A stretch of 64,000 nucleotides of DNA from contig NZ_CP007035.1 in assembly GCF_000243115.2 (NCBI RefSeq), positions 3,782,001 to 3,846,000 on the forward strand, read 5' to 3'. Origin of the DNA: Niabella soli DSM 19437. Its GTDB lineage: Bacteria; Bacteroidota; Bacteroidia; Chitinophagales; Chitinophagaceae. Shown here piece after piece: positions 18,475-27,796 of the stretch (the first letter of the stretch is position 1; the number at the start of each line of letters is the position of its first letter). The position numbers were made by a program, and so were the translations under genes. The notes beneath the pieces are model-generated. The model made no database searches and was not told the origin of the DNA. It saw nothing but the letters and a program-made list of their open reading frames with translations.

Positions 18475-19302
18475 ATGAAGAACCAATCATTCGCGTTTAA
18501 ATGTTCCGGCATTTCCATGGCATTCCTATTGTTATTTTGTGGCGCAGAGGCCCAGTTTTCCGGTGTGCTGGGAAAGGCAAAGGACAAACTGGAACAGAAG
18601 GCCCGGAATGCCGTTGATAAGGGGCTGGAGGGGGCCTCACCTTCAGCCGAAAGTACTACGACCAGTGAAGAAACAGGAAAAAAACGGATCAGCATGTCTG
18701 GAGGTTTTGATTTTAAGGCGGGCGATTCGGTCCTGTTTAAAAGCAATTTTGACAAATTCGCAACAGGCGCCCTGCCTAATAACTGGAAGACCAATGGCAG
18801 CGGGCAACTGGTAAAGTCTGGTGACATTGCCGGAACCTGGCTGGAGCTGCAAAACGGGGCTACCTATAAACTGAATCGGAACTATAAATTGCCGGTACAG
18901 TTTACCATTGAATTTGATTTGTTGACCAGTTGTGATAAAATAGGCGATATTAACCCGGTAACTTTTGGCTTTGCCAACAATAACAGTGTTTCCGAATTTA
19001 ATGAAGGAGATATTGCGCATACCCAGCTTGAGTTTTATAACAGGGATAAGATATCCAGCTTTGCAGGCCCTGTAAATAAATCGAGCTATACCAATTTTGA
19101 TCTTTCTGTTTTTGCCAATGCCGCACGCCATATAGCTATTGCGGTGGACGGAGAACAAATGAAAGTGTATATTGATAAAACAAAAGTGCTGGATTCAAAA
19201 ATGTTCCGCGAAAATGCCGCGAAATATTTTTTCATCAGCGCGCCCATGCACACGGACAATGATGCCAAGGTTTATTTTAGTAATGTGGTGATTGCGAAAT
19301 AA
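18475..19302 (+). CDS. Exported protein with a LamG-like domain, related to the N-terminal part of OmpA-family proteins
   Basis: A 275-residue protein with a signal peptide (ending near AEAQF, residue 27). A lysine/alanine-rich amphipathic helix follows (VLGKAKDKLEQKARNAVDKGLEGA), then a Ser/Thr linker and a jelly-roll-like domain from FDFKAGDSVLFKSNFDKFATGALPNNW (my excerpt runs over several strands) to the end. The helix-linker-jelly-roll order resembles the first half of Bacteroidota OmpA-like proteins (my recollection), but no peptidoglycan-binding OmpA domain follows. It is either a short form or a separate family. Function is unknown. The downstream gene converges on it 6 bp away. Confidence 0.6.
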   Translation: MKNQSFAFKCSGISMAFLLLFCGAEAQFSGVLGKAKDKLEQKARNAVDKGLEGASPSAESTTTSEETGKKRISMSGGFDFKAGDSVLFKSNFDKFATGALPNNWKTNGSGQLVKSGDIAGTWLELQNGATYKLNRNYKLPVQFTIEFDLLTSCDKIGDINPVTFGFANNNSVSEFNEGDIAHTQLEFYNRDKISSFAGPVNKSSYTNFDLSVFANAARHIAIAVDGEQMKVYIDKTKVLDSKMFRENAAKYFFISAPMHTDNDAKVYFSNVVIAK

Positions 19303-19308
19303 CCCGAG

Positions 19309-19662
19309 TTATAAGATCTCGACCTCTTCCGGGATCACAAAAAGCAGCGTACAGCCTTTTTCTGTAGTAACGGAATGTTTAAAATTGGGTGGAGTATATA
19401 AGTAGTCGCCGTGGTTAAGGATTACCTTTTCCAATACTGCTGTTCCGTTTAAAACGAACAACTCCTCACCCCCCGGATGATTATGATAGGGATAGCTGGC
19501 ACCAGATTCAAATTTCAGAAGGATCGTGGTGGACCGTTGTTTTGCGGCATCATAATGCAGGGAGATCACCGAAATGCCTTTGTAATGAATGCCTTTTTCA
19601 ATAAGAGGTTGCCATTCTTTGTTGTTGCGAACGATGTAGTCGCTGATGTTTGTGCTGTTCAT
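19309..19662 (-). CDS. Cupin-domain protein (ChrR-like cupin)
   Basis: A 117-residue single-domain cupin. The first cupin motif is complete: YPYHNHPGGEELFVLNG supplies two His and one Glu for a metal ion. The second motif is HGDYLYTPPNFKHSV with the fourth ligand His. This resembles the C-terminal metal-binding cupin of ChrR anti-sigma factors, but there is no zinc-finger anti-sigma part. It is the last of three minus-strand genes (AraC 20187, DoxX 19672, cupin 19309) spaced 9-95 bp apart, so it is probably co-regulated with them. The ligand or reaction is unknown. Confidence 0.8.
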   Translation of the reverse strand: MNSTNISDYIVRNNKEWQPLIEKGIHYKGISVISLHYDAAKQRSTTILLKFESGASYPYHNHPGGEELFVLNGTAVLEKVILNHGDYLYTPPNFKHSVTTEKGCTLLFVIPEEVEIL

Positions 19663-19671
19663 TTTTAAAAT

Positions 19672-20091
19672 TTACTTGATTAATAATTGATCGATGCTCC
19701 ATTTGTAACAGGGCATTGTTGCCAGCAAAAAAGCTCCTGCGCTAAAGGCAAATACGGAGTAGTCCATTGGCTCTTTTATGCCTGAAGAGCTACTCATGGC
19801 TATCGCAAACAATAAAGTAAGCAACCCTGCAGCCGCTGCTGCGTAATTTGTTTTATACCCTGCAAGCAATAAAACACCCAGTGTTGTTTCCAGTACGGTG
19901 CTTATCACGGCAATGGCTAAAACCCAGTTTTTTGGAACGAATGCATTTACCTGTGCCGTATAAGAAACAAAGGCGCTCCAGCCGGATGATTGTTTGCCCC
20001 ATAGCCCCAGCCGGCTGGCTACCGCAGAAAGGAACCCGGATGCCAATGCCAAACGCAGAAAAAGCGCTGCACTGCTCTGACTGATTTTCAT
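19672..20091 (-). CDS. DoxX-family membrane protein
   Basis: A 139-residue inner-membrane protein with four predicted transmembrane helices (about residues 8-26, 57-79, 83-102 and 112-128). The pattern ALFLRLALASGFLSAVASRLGLWG near the N-terminus is typical of small DoxX-like proteins. Biochemical function of most family members is not known. It is followed after 9 bp by the cupin gene and preceded by an AraC regulator on the same strand. Confidence 0.75.
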   Translation of the reverse strand: MKISQSSAALFLRLALASGFLSAVASRLGLWGKQSSGWSAFVSYTAQVNAFVPKNWVLAIAVISTVLETTLGVLLLAGYKTNYAAAAAGLLTLLFAIAMSSSSGIKEPMDYSVFAFSAGAFLLATMPCYKWSIDQLLIK

Positions 20092-20186
20092 TGTGTTGTT
20101 TTTATTAGTGAAGTATCATTGCAACACAAAGATGGCAACAGGCGGTCCTTTAAAGAATAGAGGATCCTGAGAAAAACATGTAAAAT

Positions 20187-20975
20187 CTATAAGGAGAAAT
20201 GGTGCTTGTATTGTTTGGGCGAAAGCTTTGTATGTTTTTTGAAGAAATTAGAGAAATAGAAAGGATCGTTAAAGCCAAGTTTATACGCTACTTCTTTGAC
20301 CGATAAATTTTCGTAGGTGAGCAACCGTTTCGCTTCTGAAGCAATGAGCCCGTAAATCACATGCTGTGCGGTTTTGCCGGCATGGAGTTTTGCCTGTTCA
20401 TTCAGCTTTGCTTCTGTAGTGTGTAGCAGCCGGGCAAAGGTTGACAAAGGATAATTATGTTCAAAATTAGCTCTTACGGCTTCCAGAAATTTCAGGAACA
20501 GGGCTTCGGGCTTCCATATCTCATCACCCCGTTTCACTTTTGCACGGTTGATAGCTACCAGTATTAATTCGATACGACTATGTACGGAGATAAGATATTG
20601 GTAAGGTTGCTCCTCCAATTCCTTTTGTATGTTTTTTAATTGTTCTTCAACAATTGTGATGTCCACTGAGATGACCTCGTTCATTGCAAAATGACAAAAC
20701 AAACCGTTGTGAAAAATAAGCTCGATATCTTTATCGTCCTTACTGAAAAAGTCGAGCGTAAATTCGAGTATGAAGCCGCTTGCTTTTTTTGTTTTATTGA
20801 ATTGATGTACCTGCCCCGATGTAATAGTGACCACATCTCCCTTTGCCAGTGAAAATTCCTTTTCATCAATAATCATGTGGATCGGCCCCGAGGTGCAAAA
20901 CACTAAAACGTATTTCATGATGCGCCGGGGTTTGCCGGCATCAGCAAGGGCATCAAAATTTTTTATTTCAACCAT
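20187..20975 (-). CDS. AraC-family transcriptional regulator
   Basis: A 262-residue regulator with an N-terminal cupin-like sensor (about 1-110, FSLAKGDVVTITSGQVHQF) and a C-terminal double helix-turn-helix (about 165-262). The signature is complete: LLTYENLSVKEVAYKLGFNDPFYFSNFFKKHTKLSPKQYK (excerpt spans two helices). It lies 95 bp upstream of DoxX and cupin on the same strand and is likely their regulator. The inducer is unknown. Confidence 0.88.
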   Translation of the reverse strand: MVEIKNFDALADAGKPRRIMKYVLVFCTSGPIHMIIDEKEFSLAKGDVVTITSGQVHQFNKTKKASGFILEFTLDFFSKDDKDIELIFHNGLFCHFAMNEVISVDITIVEEQLKNIQKELEEQPYQYLISVHSRIELILVAINRAKVKRGDEIWKPEALFLKFLEAVRANFEHNYPLSTFARLLHTTEAKLNEQAKLHAGKTAQHVIYGLIASEAKRLLTYENLSVKEVAYKLGFNDPFYFSNFFKKHTKLSPKQYKHHFSL

Positions 20976-21134
20976 GAGCCTTCCATTCGGACAGTTTCTG
21001 TTTATTTTTTGTTTTCAAATACCACAGAAGTTAAAGTTAATTCTATTTGTAAGACCGTTTTATTTCACTTTTTAAATGTTTTCTAAATGTATGAAAAGAG
21101 CATTTTCTAAGAGGCGGTGGACAGGCGGCGTTAC

Positions 21135-21791
21135 TCAAATGACATATAAATTTTCAGCTACTTTTTTACTCACTAAAGAGCAGACGCCATTAACTTCTAT
21201 CTCTAAAGAACCGTCAAATTCCTGCTGACTTATTACTTTTATTTTGCTGCTTAAGCCTAAGCCCAGCTTAACAACATATTGTAAAAAAGAAGAACTATTA
21301 TCTTTTACAGCAACCAGTTTGCAGGTTTTATTTACGCCGATTTCTGCCAAAGTCTTGCGTTTTACTGGTTTTATCTCCCCTTTTGCATTAGGAATCGGGT
21401 CTCCGTGAGGGTCAATTTCAGGAAAACCCAGGAACTTTTCCAGTTGATCAACCAGCTTGGGGGATTTTATATGCTCTAATTGTTCAGCCACCTCATGGAC
21501 TTCATCCCAGAAAAATCCTAATTTTTCGTACAGGAATGTTTCCCAAAGGCGGTGTTTCCTGACGATTCCTACGGCCAGGTCTTTTCCTTTAGCAGTTAAA
21601 GCGATCTTCCCATACTTTTCATAAGAAACAAACCCCTTTTCCTTTAGCTTTTTCAACATATCGTTGGCTGTTGCAGGCTTTACATCTAAAAGCATTGCCA
21701 GTTCGTTCGTTCCCGCAACTGTTTTGTTCGTTATTTCATTGGTTAGATGAAACAAGGTTTTCAAATAATTTTCTTCCGCTTGTGATACCAT
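21135..21791 (-). CDS. DtxR-family metal-dependent regulator
   Basis: A 218-residue repressor. It has an N-terminal winged helix (AMLLDVKPATANDMLKKLKEKGFVSY), a dimerisation/metal-binding domain with RKHRLWETFL and DEVHEVAEQLEH, and a C-terminal SH3-like FeoA domain (about 145-215, LAEIGVNKTCKLVAVKD). The residues around the metal sites are His/Glu rich as in MntR/IdeR relatives, so Fe(II) or Mn(II) is the likely co-repressor. The gene is divergent from a TonB-dependent receptor, and the 87-bp gap holds a palindrome, TTAGG-N4-CCTAA, of the DtxR type. A perfect -7 element TATCTTTG (21803-21796) ends only 4 nt before the start codon, suggesting a leaderless mRNA. Confidence 0.92.
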   Translation of the reverse strand: MVSQAEENYLKTLFHLTNEITNKTVAGTNELAMLLDVKPATANDMLKKLKEKGFVSYEKYGKIALTAKGKDLAVGIVRKHRLWETFLYEKLGFFWDEVHEVAEQLEHIKSPKLVDQLEKFLGFPEIDPHGDPIPNAKGEIKPVKRKTLAEIGVNKTCKLVAVKDNSSSFLQYVVKLGLGLSSKIKVISQQEFDGSLEIEVNGVCSLVSKKVAENLYVI

Positions 21792-21795
21792 CTCA

Positions 21796-21855
21796 CAAAG
21801 ATAAAAATATATATCTAAATATATTTTTTAGGCCGACCTAACTATATTAGTTTCG
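21796..21855. promoter_or_regulatory. Divergent dtxR / TonB-receptor promoters with DtxR-type operator
   Basis: Minus-strand -7 TATCTTTG is at 21803-21796. Plus-strand -7 TAGTTTCG (one mismatch) is at 21848-21855. Between them TTAGG-CCGA-CCTAA (21828-21841) is a perfect 5-bp-arm dyad and covers the -33 zone of the receptor promoter. An AT-rich imperfect dyad centred near 21814 (ATATATCTAAATATAT) covers the other side. The arrangement fits metal-dependent repression of both genes. Confidence 0.65.
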
Positions 21856-21878
21856 CTAATCAAATTATAAATAGGAAA

Positions 21879-24335
21879 ATGAAAGGAATCCTTTTACTGG
21901 TACTACTTATCCCTATTGTGGTATTCAGTCAATCGCAACAACGAACCATTACAGGCTCGGTTAAGGATTTAGCCACTAAACAACCTGTTGGATACTGTAG
22001 TTTGATACAACAAAACGCAAACAATGGGACCGTATCCAACGGAAAAGGGAACTTTAAGATCGATTTTGCACCAAACGAGAATAATGTGGTGCTGGTCTTG
22101 CAGGCTTTGGGGTATGAAGCAGACACATTACAAATCAATTCCGATCAGGATCATTATACTGTTCTTTTAAAACCACGCTCTGTTAAACTGGAAGAAATTG
22201 TTGTCACCGGAACAACACGCGCTGCTTTGCTCAGAGAAAACCCCGTTTCTATTACGCTTGTTGCTGCCAAACAAATCGAAAGGGCAGCAGCAGGTAATAT
22301 TATTGATGTACTCGTAAAAAACGTTCCGGGTTTAAAAGCCGTTAAAACCGGCCCAAATATTTCGAAGCCTTTTATTCACGGGTTGGGCTATAATAGGGTA
22401 CTTACATTATATGACGGTGTTCGCCAGGAGGGACAGCAATACGGCGATGAGCACGGAATTGAAGTAGACGATTACAACATAGAAAAAGCCGAAGTTATAA
22501 AAGGGCCTGCAAGTGTTTTATACGGTTCAGATGCCATTGCCGGCGTGATAAGCTTGTTTCCCCATATACCTAAACAGGAAGACGGTAGCCTGCATGGTAA
22601 ATTCACCAGCGAATATCAGACAAATAACAACCTGACCGGTGATGGTATGCAACTGGATTATGCCGGTAAACATTTTTTGTTTGCTTTGAATGGCTCTTAC
22701 AGAATGGCCAGAAATTATCGTAATCCTGTAGACGGCAGGGTTTACCTGACTAATTTCAATGTAAAGAATTTCTCTGCTTTGGCGGGATATAAATCTGAAA
22801 AAGGATACACGCACCTGAACGTTACTTTATATGACAACCGGCAGGGTATTCCGGACGGCAGCAGGGACTCGCTAAGCAGGAAGTTTACCAAACAGGTATT
22901 TGAAGGTGATGCTGATGATATTGTTGATCGTCCGATAGTTTCCCATAAAGCGTTAGGCTCTTATAAAGTCCCCGATTTATCACAACATATTCAGCATTAC
23001 AGAGCCTATCTGCGTAGTTTTTATAAAATTGGAAATAGCAATATTGACATTCTGTTGGGAGGGCAGCAAAACATCCGCAGGGAATACACACATCCCACAG
23101 CGCCGAAACAGGCAGGAATGTATATGAGATTACAAACCTTAAATTATGGTATTCGATACAATGCGCCGGAATTTTTCCATATCGAAACTGCCATCGGCAT
23201 CAACGGAATGATACAAAGCAATAAAAATAGGGACGCAACGGATTTTCCTATCCCTGATTACAATTTATATGATGGGGGCATTTATTTATATGCGAAATGG
23301 AAACAAAATAAATGGAGTATCAGCGGTGGGGTTCGTTACGATCTGAGATATGTTAGGTGGAATGATTTCTATGTAGGAAAAAACCCGGCAACAGGATTTG
23401 CAAAACAACTCAATTCCCACAGCCCCAACGCTGAGTTACAATTTGCAGCTTATGAAAAATTGTTTTACGGAATCAGCGGGAGTATTGGAGCCACTTTTCA
23501 GGCCACAAAGAACATCAGCTTAAAGGCAAATATCGGAAGAGCGTACAGGGCGCCCAACCTAACAGAAATAGGTAGTAACGGTCTTGACCCCGGAGCGCAC
23601 ATCATTTATTTAGGAAACAGAAATTTTAATCCGGAGTTTTCATTGCAGGAAGATCTGGGTATTCATTTGAAGTTTGATGAAGTGTCGGGAGGGATCAGTT
23701 TATTTAACAACAATATCCAAAACTATATTTATATGTCAATGGCAGCAGATGCCTCCGGAAACCCGGTAGTTGATGCACAGGGGAACCGGACGTATCAATA
23801 TCTGCAATCAAAAGCGCAACTTTATGGAGCTGAGTTTTGGATGGCCATACGTCCTCAAAATCTAAAAGGATTTTGCTGGGATTATAGTATAAGTATAGTT
23901 TATGGTTTTAACCGAAGAAAGAGCTTTAAAAGAAAAGGCCCGGAGGGAGAATATTTGCCGCTGATACCGCCAAAGATGCTCAACAGCAGTATTTCACAGG
24001 AAATACTGCCGAAGTCAAAATACTTAGTTGGCCTGGTACCCAAATTTGAAATTGAATATGCTGCAACACAAAACCGGTATTTGGGATTAAACGGAACAGA
24101 AACCGCAACGCCGTCTTACATTTTGTTTAATATTGGACTGACAACGCAAATAAAATACAAGGAAACAAAAAATGTTGAGCTTGTTTTTAAAGCTGACAAT
24201 TTATTTGACAGGGCATATCAGTCGCATCTCAGCCGTTTGAAATATTTTGAGTATTACACTCAAACCCCGAACGGCCGTTCCGGCATCTACAATATGGGAA
24301 GAAATTTTGTGGTGAAAATGATAGTGCCCTTTTAA
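21879..24335 (+). CDS. TonB-dependent outer-membrane receptor, probable metal chelate uptake
   Basis: An 818-residue receptor. Signal peptide ends near VFSQS (residue 18). A carboxypeptidase-regulatory-like beta domain (about 22-105) follows, then the plug (about 110-220; ENPVSITLVAAKQIERAAAG, GPASVLYGSDAIAGVI) and a 22-strand barrel to the terminal aromatic residue Phe. It is not a SusC: it is shorter and has no SusD partner. The divergent DtxR-type regulator and shared operator imply an iron or manganese complex as substrate (inference). Its stop codon overlaps the mfd stop on the other strand (24332-24335), leaving no room for separate terminators. Confidence 0.87.
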   Translation: MKGILLLVLLIPIVVFSQSQQRTITGSVKDLATKQPVGYCSLIQQNANNGTVSNGKGNFKIDFAPNENNVVLVLQALGYEADTLQINSDQDHYTVLLKPRSVKLEEIVVTGTTRAALLRENPVSITLVAAKQIERAAAGNIIDVLVKNVPGLKAVKTGPNISKPFIHGLGYNRVLTLYDGVRQEGQQYGDEHGIEVDDYNIEKAEVIKGPASVLYGSDAIAGVISLFPHIPKQEDGSLHGKFTSEYQTNNNLTGDGMQLDYAGKHFLFALNGSYRMARNYRNPVDGRVYLTNFNVKNFSALAGYKSEKGYTHLNVTLYDNRQGIPDGSRDSLSRKFTKQVFEGDADDIVDRPIVSHKALGSYKVPDLSQHIQHYRAYLRSFYKIGNSNIDILLGGQQNIRREYTHPTAPKQAGMYMRLQTLNYGIRYNAPEFFHIETAIGINGMIQSNKNRDATDFPIPDYNLYDGGIYLYAKWKQNKWSISGGVRYDLRYVRWNDFYVGKNPATGFAKQLNSHSPNAELQFAAYEKLFYGISGSIGATFQATKNISLKANIGRAYRAPNLTEIGSNGLDPGAHIIYLGNRNFNPEFSLQEDLGIHLKFDEVSGGISLFNNNIQNYIYMSMAADASGNPVVDAQGNRTYQYLQSKAQLYGAEFWMAIRPQNLKGFCWDYSISIVYGFNRRKSFKRKGPEGEYLPLIPPKMLNSSISQEILPKSKYLVGLVPKFEIEYAATQNRYLGLNGTETATPSYILFNIGLTTQIKYKETKNVELVFKADNLFDRAYQSHLSRLKYFEYYTQTPNGRSGIYNMGRNFVVKMIVPF

Positions 24336-27300
24336 GGTTGTGCCATACAAAACGCATGCATATCCTTCAGAAAATCATAGAGGGATTGCATAGAAGGGAT
24401 AGGCCCGGCTACCAGTAAGAATAAGCGACCGGTTTGTTTTAACCGGGCCTTGTTGGTACCGGTTTGTACGTATTGGATGATCTTTTGAAATACCGGGGCC
24501 TCAAAATAAGGAGAGTCCGGCCGGTTAATAAAGTGACAGCGCAGGGTTTCATTCTTGAGGGTCATTTTCTCAAAACCCAGTTCCACAGCCAGTTTACGGC
24601 ATTTAATGGTTTCGAAAAGATCGTCGACAGGCGGTGGTACCGGACCAAAGCGATCCTGTAATTCGGTGTACAGGACGCTCAATGCTTCCTCCGATTCGCT
24701 GTCGTCCAAACGCTGGTACAGCGACAGGCGTTCGGTGATGCTTTCTACATAATCATCAGGGATCAGTATCTCCAGGTCGGTATCGATCGTACAGTCGCTT
24801 ACAAAATCGTCCTGTTTGCTGATCTCATCCTTGAATAATTCTTTGAACTGTGTGCGCTTTAGCTCCCGGATGGCTTCGTCCAGGATCTTCTGATAGGTTT
24901 CAAAACCGATCTCGGCCATAAAGCCGCTTTGTTCGCCTCCCAGCAAATTTCCCGCGCCCCGAATGTCCAGGTCGCGCATGGCGATCTGGAAGCCGCTGCC
25001 CAGTTCACTATGCTGTTCCAGGGTCTGTAAGCGCTTACGCGAATCGGCCGGCAATGTGCTCATCGGTGGCGCCAGCAAATAACAAAAGGCCTTTTTATTG
25101 CTGCGCCCCACGCGGCCACGCAACTGGTGCAGGTCGCTCAGTCCAAAATGGTGTGCGTTATTAATGATAATGGTATTTACATTGGGAATATCTACCCCGC
25201 TTTCCACGATATTGGTGCAAACCAACACATCATAACGATGGTCAATAAAATCCAGAATTTTTTCTTCCAGTTGGTGCCCTTCCATTTGCCCGTGCGCAAA
25301 GCCGATCGAAAGATCCGGGCAAAGGCCCTGGATCATCGTGGCCATTTCCGCCAATCCCGCCACGCGGTTATGGATAAAAAAGACCTGCCCGCCACGTTCG
25401 GTTTCAAAATAAATAGCATCGCGGATAACGTCCTCATTATATACCTGCACCTCGGTTTGTATCGGTTGCCGGTTGGGTGGCGGCGTGTTGATAATGCTCA
25501 GGTCCCGTGCGCCCATCAGTGAGAACTGAAGGGTACGGGGGATGGGGGTTGCGGTAAGGGTTAAGCAATCGATGGTGCTGCGCAATACTTTTATTTTTTC
25601 CTTATGGGCCACACCGAATTTTTGTTCCTCATCAATGACGAGTATGCCCAGGTCTTTGAATTTTACTTCTTTGCCCAGGATACCATGGGTGCCTACGAGG
25701 ATATCAATTTTTCCTTCCGCTAGTTTTTGAAGGGTTTCCTTTTTTTCCTTACTGCTTTTAAAACGGTTAATAAAATCAACGGTAACCGGAAATTCTCTTA
25801 AACGGTCTTTAAACGTTTTATAGTGCTGAAAGGCCAGGATGGTGGTAGGAACCAGTATGGCAGCCTGTTTGCCATCCACACAGGTTTTAAAGGCTGCGCG
25901 GATCGCAACTTCCGTTTTGCCAAAGCCCACATCCCCGCAAACCAGCCGGTCCATAGGCGATTCAGATTCCATATCTTTTTTCACATCCGCCGAAGCTTTG
26001 CTCTGGTCCGGCGTGTCTTCATAAATAAAAGACGCTTCCAGTTCCGTTTGCAGGTAATTATCCGGTGTATGCGCAAATCCTTTCTGGGCCTTGCGTTGGG
26101 CGTAGAGTTTGATGAGGTCAAAAGCAATTTCTTTAACCCTGGTCTTTGTCTTTTCCTTTAAACGCGTCCAGGCATCGCTGCCCAGCTTGTTTACCTTGGG
26201 CACGCTGCCATCCTTGCCGGTGTACTTGGCAATTTTATGCAGGGAGTTGATGTTCACATACAGCACATCCTTGTCCTTGTAAATAATGCGTACGGCCTCC
26301 TGGGTTTTGCCATTTACGTCCATTTTCTGTAACCCGCTGTAGATGCCTACCCCATGGTCGATATGAGTAACAAAATCGCCCGGCTGCAGTTCGCGCAGGG
26401 TGCGCAGGGTGATCGCTTTATTTTTGTTATAGGCCTGCTTGACCTTGTATTTGTGGTACCGCTGAAAAATTTCATGATCGGTATAACAAAGGATTTTCAG
26501 ATCCTGATCAACAAATCCCGAATGAATTGCTGCGGAAACCGGATTGAATACCAGTTGCGCCTCCTGGTCGTCAAAAATGGATTGCAGCCGCTGCAACTGT
26601 TTAGGGTTTTCGGAAAAGATATATAATGAAAACCCCTGGGCTTCGTGTGCCTTGAGGTCTTTTATTAAAAGCTCAAACTGGCGGTTAAAGGCCGGTTGTT
26701 CTTTGGTGTGAAATTCAAATTCCTGCGTTACAGTTGCCGGAACCTGCTCCAAATGTACGACTGGCCTTATTTGCAGGGCCGCTTCAAAATCTGCTGCGGT
26801 AATGAAATCGGTGGTTGTTACATTGCTTTTTAGTAATCTATCGGCATCCCGGTTGTCATCGGAATGGCTTTTCAGTTGCTGTTGTCCAAGGAAATGTTCC
26901 AGTTCTTCGCTATGCTCTTTCAATCTTTCTACGCACAGGGAAGCATCCTGTACCCAAAGGGCCGTGTTTTCGGGAAGGAACTCGAATAGGGAAACATGCT
27001 GCTCTTTAGCAAACTGTGTATCCACGTTGGGAATAATGGATACCTGCAGTAATTTGCGTTCACTCAACTGTGTTTCAGGGTCAATAATTCGTATGGAGTC
27101 AATATCGTTGCCAAACAACTCAATACGATAAGGCTTATCATTGCCGAAAGAATAGATATCCAGGATGCCGCCGCGCAAGGCGAACTGGCCGGGCTCATAC
27201 ACAAAATCACTCCGTTCAAAACCGTATTTGTCCAGCTTTAACAACAGTTCTTCTATATTCAGCTGGTCTGCGGTCTTAAGATGGATAATATTTTCAGCCA

Positions 27301-27718
27301 GCGTGGCCGATACCACCACTTTTTCAAAAATAGCATCGGCGTAGGTGACCAGAACCTTTTTATTTCCGCCGCCGGCAAACCGGGTCAGCGCCTCGGTGCG
27401 CAACATTACATGCGAGGCGTTCAGTTGCTGATAATTCCGGGTTGTTTTAAAAGAAGAGGGGAAATAAAAAATATCCAGGGCGCCTGTTATATTTTCCAGG
27501 GTGTTTTGAAAGTAGGCGGCATCTTCCGGTTCATTCAGAATAATAACATGGTTTAAGGCCGGCGTTTGGGCCATACAGGCTCCAACAATAAATTGGGAGG
27601 CGCTGCCGTACACGCCTGAAAGCGCCAATTGGGCGGGTTGAAGCAAAGAGAGTTCGTTCGCTATTTGTAAACAGCGGGGGTCATTGCTATAAAAATTCTT
27701 CAACACTTCCGTTTGCAT
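24332..27718 (-). CDS. mfd: Transcription-repair coupling factor Mfd
   Basis: A 1128-residue DNA translocase that removes stalled RNA polymerase and recruits UvrA for nucleotide-excision repair. Domains are in the usual order: UvrB-like module (1-~340), RNA-polymerase-interacting domain starting near LQPGDFVTHIDHGVGIYSGL, superfamily 2 motor with Walker A GDVGFGKTEVA and DEEQ box VIDEEQKFGV, the TRG-containing second RecA domain (VCTNIVESGVDIPN, QLRGRVGRS), and the C-terminal domain. Length is normal. A perfect -7 element (TACCTTTG, 27733-27726) ends 7 nt before the start codon. The stop overlaps the convergent receptor stop. Confidence 0.97.
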   Translation of the reverse strand: MQTEVLKNFYSNDPRCLQIANELSLLQPAQLALSGVYGSASQFIVGACMAQTPALNHVIILNEPEDAAYFQNTLENITGALDIFYFPSSFKTTRNYQQLNASHVMLRTEALTRFAGGGNKKVLVTYADAIFEKVVVSATLAENIIHLKTADQLNIEELLLKLDKYGFERSDFVYEPGQFALRGGILDIYSFGNDKPYRIELFGNDIDSIRIIDPETQLSERKLLQVSIIPNVDTQFAKEQHVSLFEFLPENTALWVQDASLCVERLKEHSEELEHFLGQQQLKSHSDDNRDADRLLKSNVTTTDFITAADFEAALQIRPVVHLEQVPATVTQEFEFHTKEQPAFNRQFELLIKDLKAHEAQGFSLYIFSENPKQLQRLQSIFDDQEAQLVFNPVSAAIHSGFVDQDLKILCYTDHEIFQRYHKYKVKQAYNKNKAITLRTLRELQPGDFVTHIDHGVGIYSGLQKMDVNGKTQEAVRIIYKDKDVLYVNINSLHKIAKYTGKDGSVPKVNKLGSDAWTRLKEKTKTRVKEIAFDLIKLYAQRKAQKGFAHTPDNYLQTELEASFIYEDTPDQSKASADVKKDMESESPMDRLVCGDVGFGKTEVAIRAAFKTCVDGKQAAILVPTTILAFQHYKTFKDRLREFPVTVDFINRFKSSKEKKETLQKLAEGKIDILVGTHGILGKEVKFKDLGILVIDEEQKFGVAHKEKIKVLRSTIDCLTLTATPIPRTLQFSLMGARDLSIINTPPPNRQPIQTEVQVYNEDVIRDAIYFETERGGQVFFIHNRVAGLAEMATMIQGLCPDLSIGFAHGQMEGHQLEEKILDFIDHRYDVLVCTNIVESGVDIPNVNTIIINNAHHFGLSDLHQLRGRVGRSNKKAFCYLLAPPMSTLPADSRKRLQTLEQHSELGSGFQIAMRDLDIRGAGNLLGGEQSGFMAEIGFETYQKILDEAIRELKRTQFKELFKDEISKQDDFVSDCTIDTDLEILIPDDYVESITERLSLYQRLDDSESEEALSVLYTELQDRFGPVPPPVDDLFETIKCRKLAVELGFEKMTLKNETLRCHFINRPDSPYFEAPVFQKIIQYVQTGTNKARLKQTGRLFLLVAGPIPSMQSLYDFLKDMHAFCMAQP

Positions 27719-27725
27719 CGGGCTG

Positions 27726-27733
27726 CAAAGGTA
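27726..27733 (-). promoter_or_regulatory. -7 element of the mfd promoter
   Basis: Reads TACCTTTG on the minus strand, a perfect TAnnTTTG. Only seven bases separate it from the ATG, so the transcript would begin at or next to the start codon (leaderless or nearly so). Confidence 0.5.
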
Positions 27734-27796
27734 CGACGAATTTTAAAATTACTTATCTTCCCGAACATTATTCACCCATTTACGATTGCATCGGCT

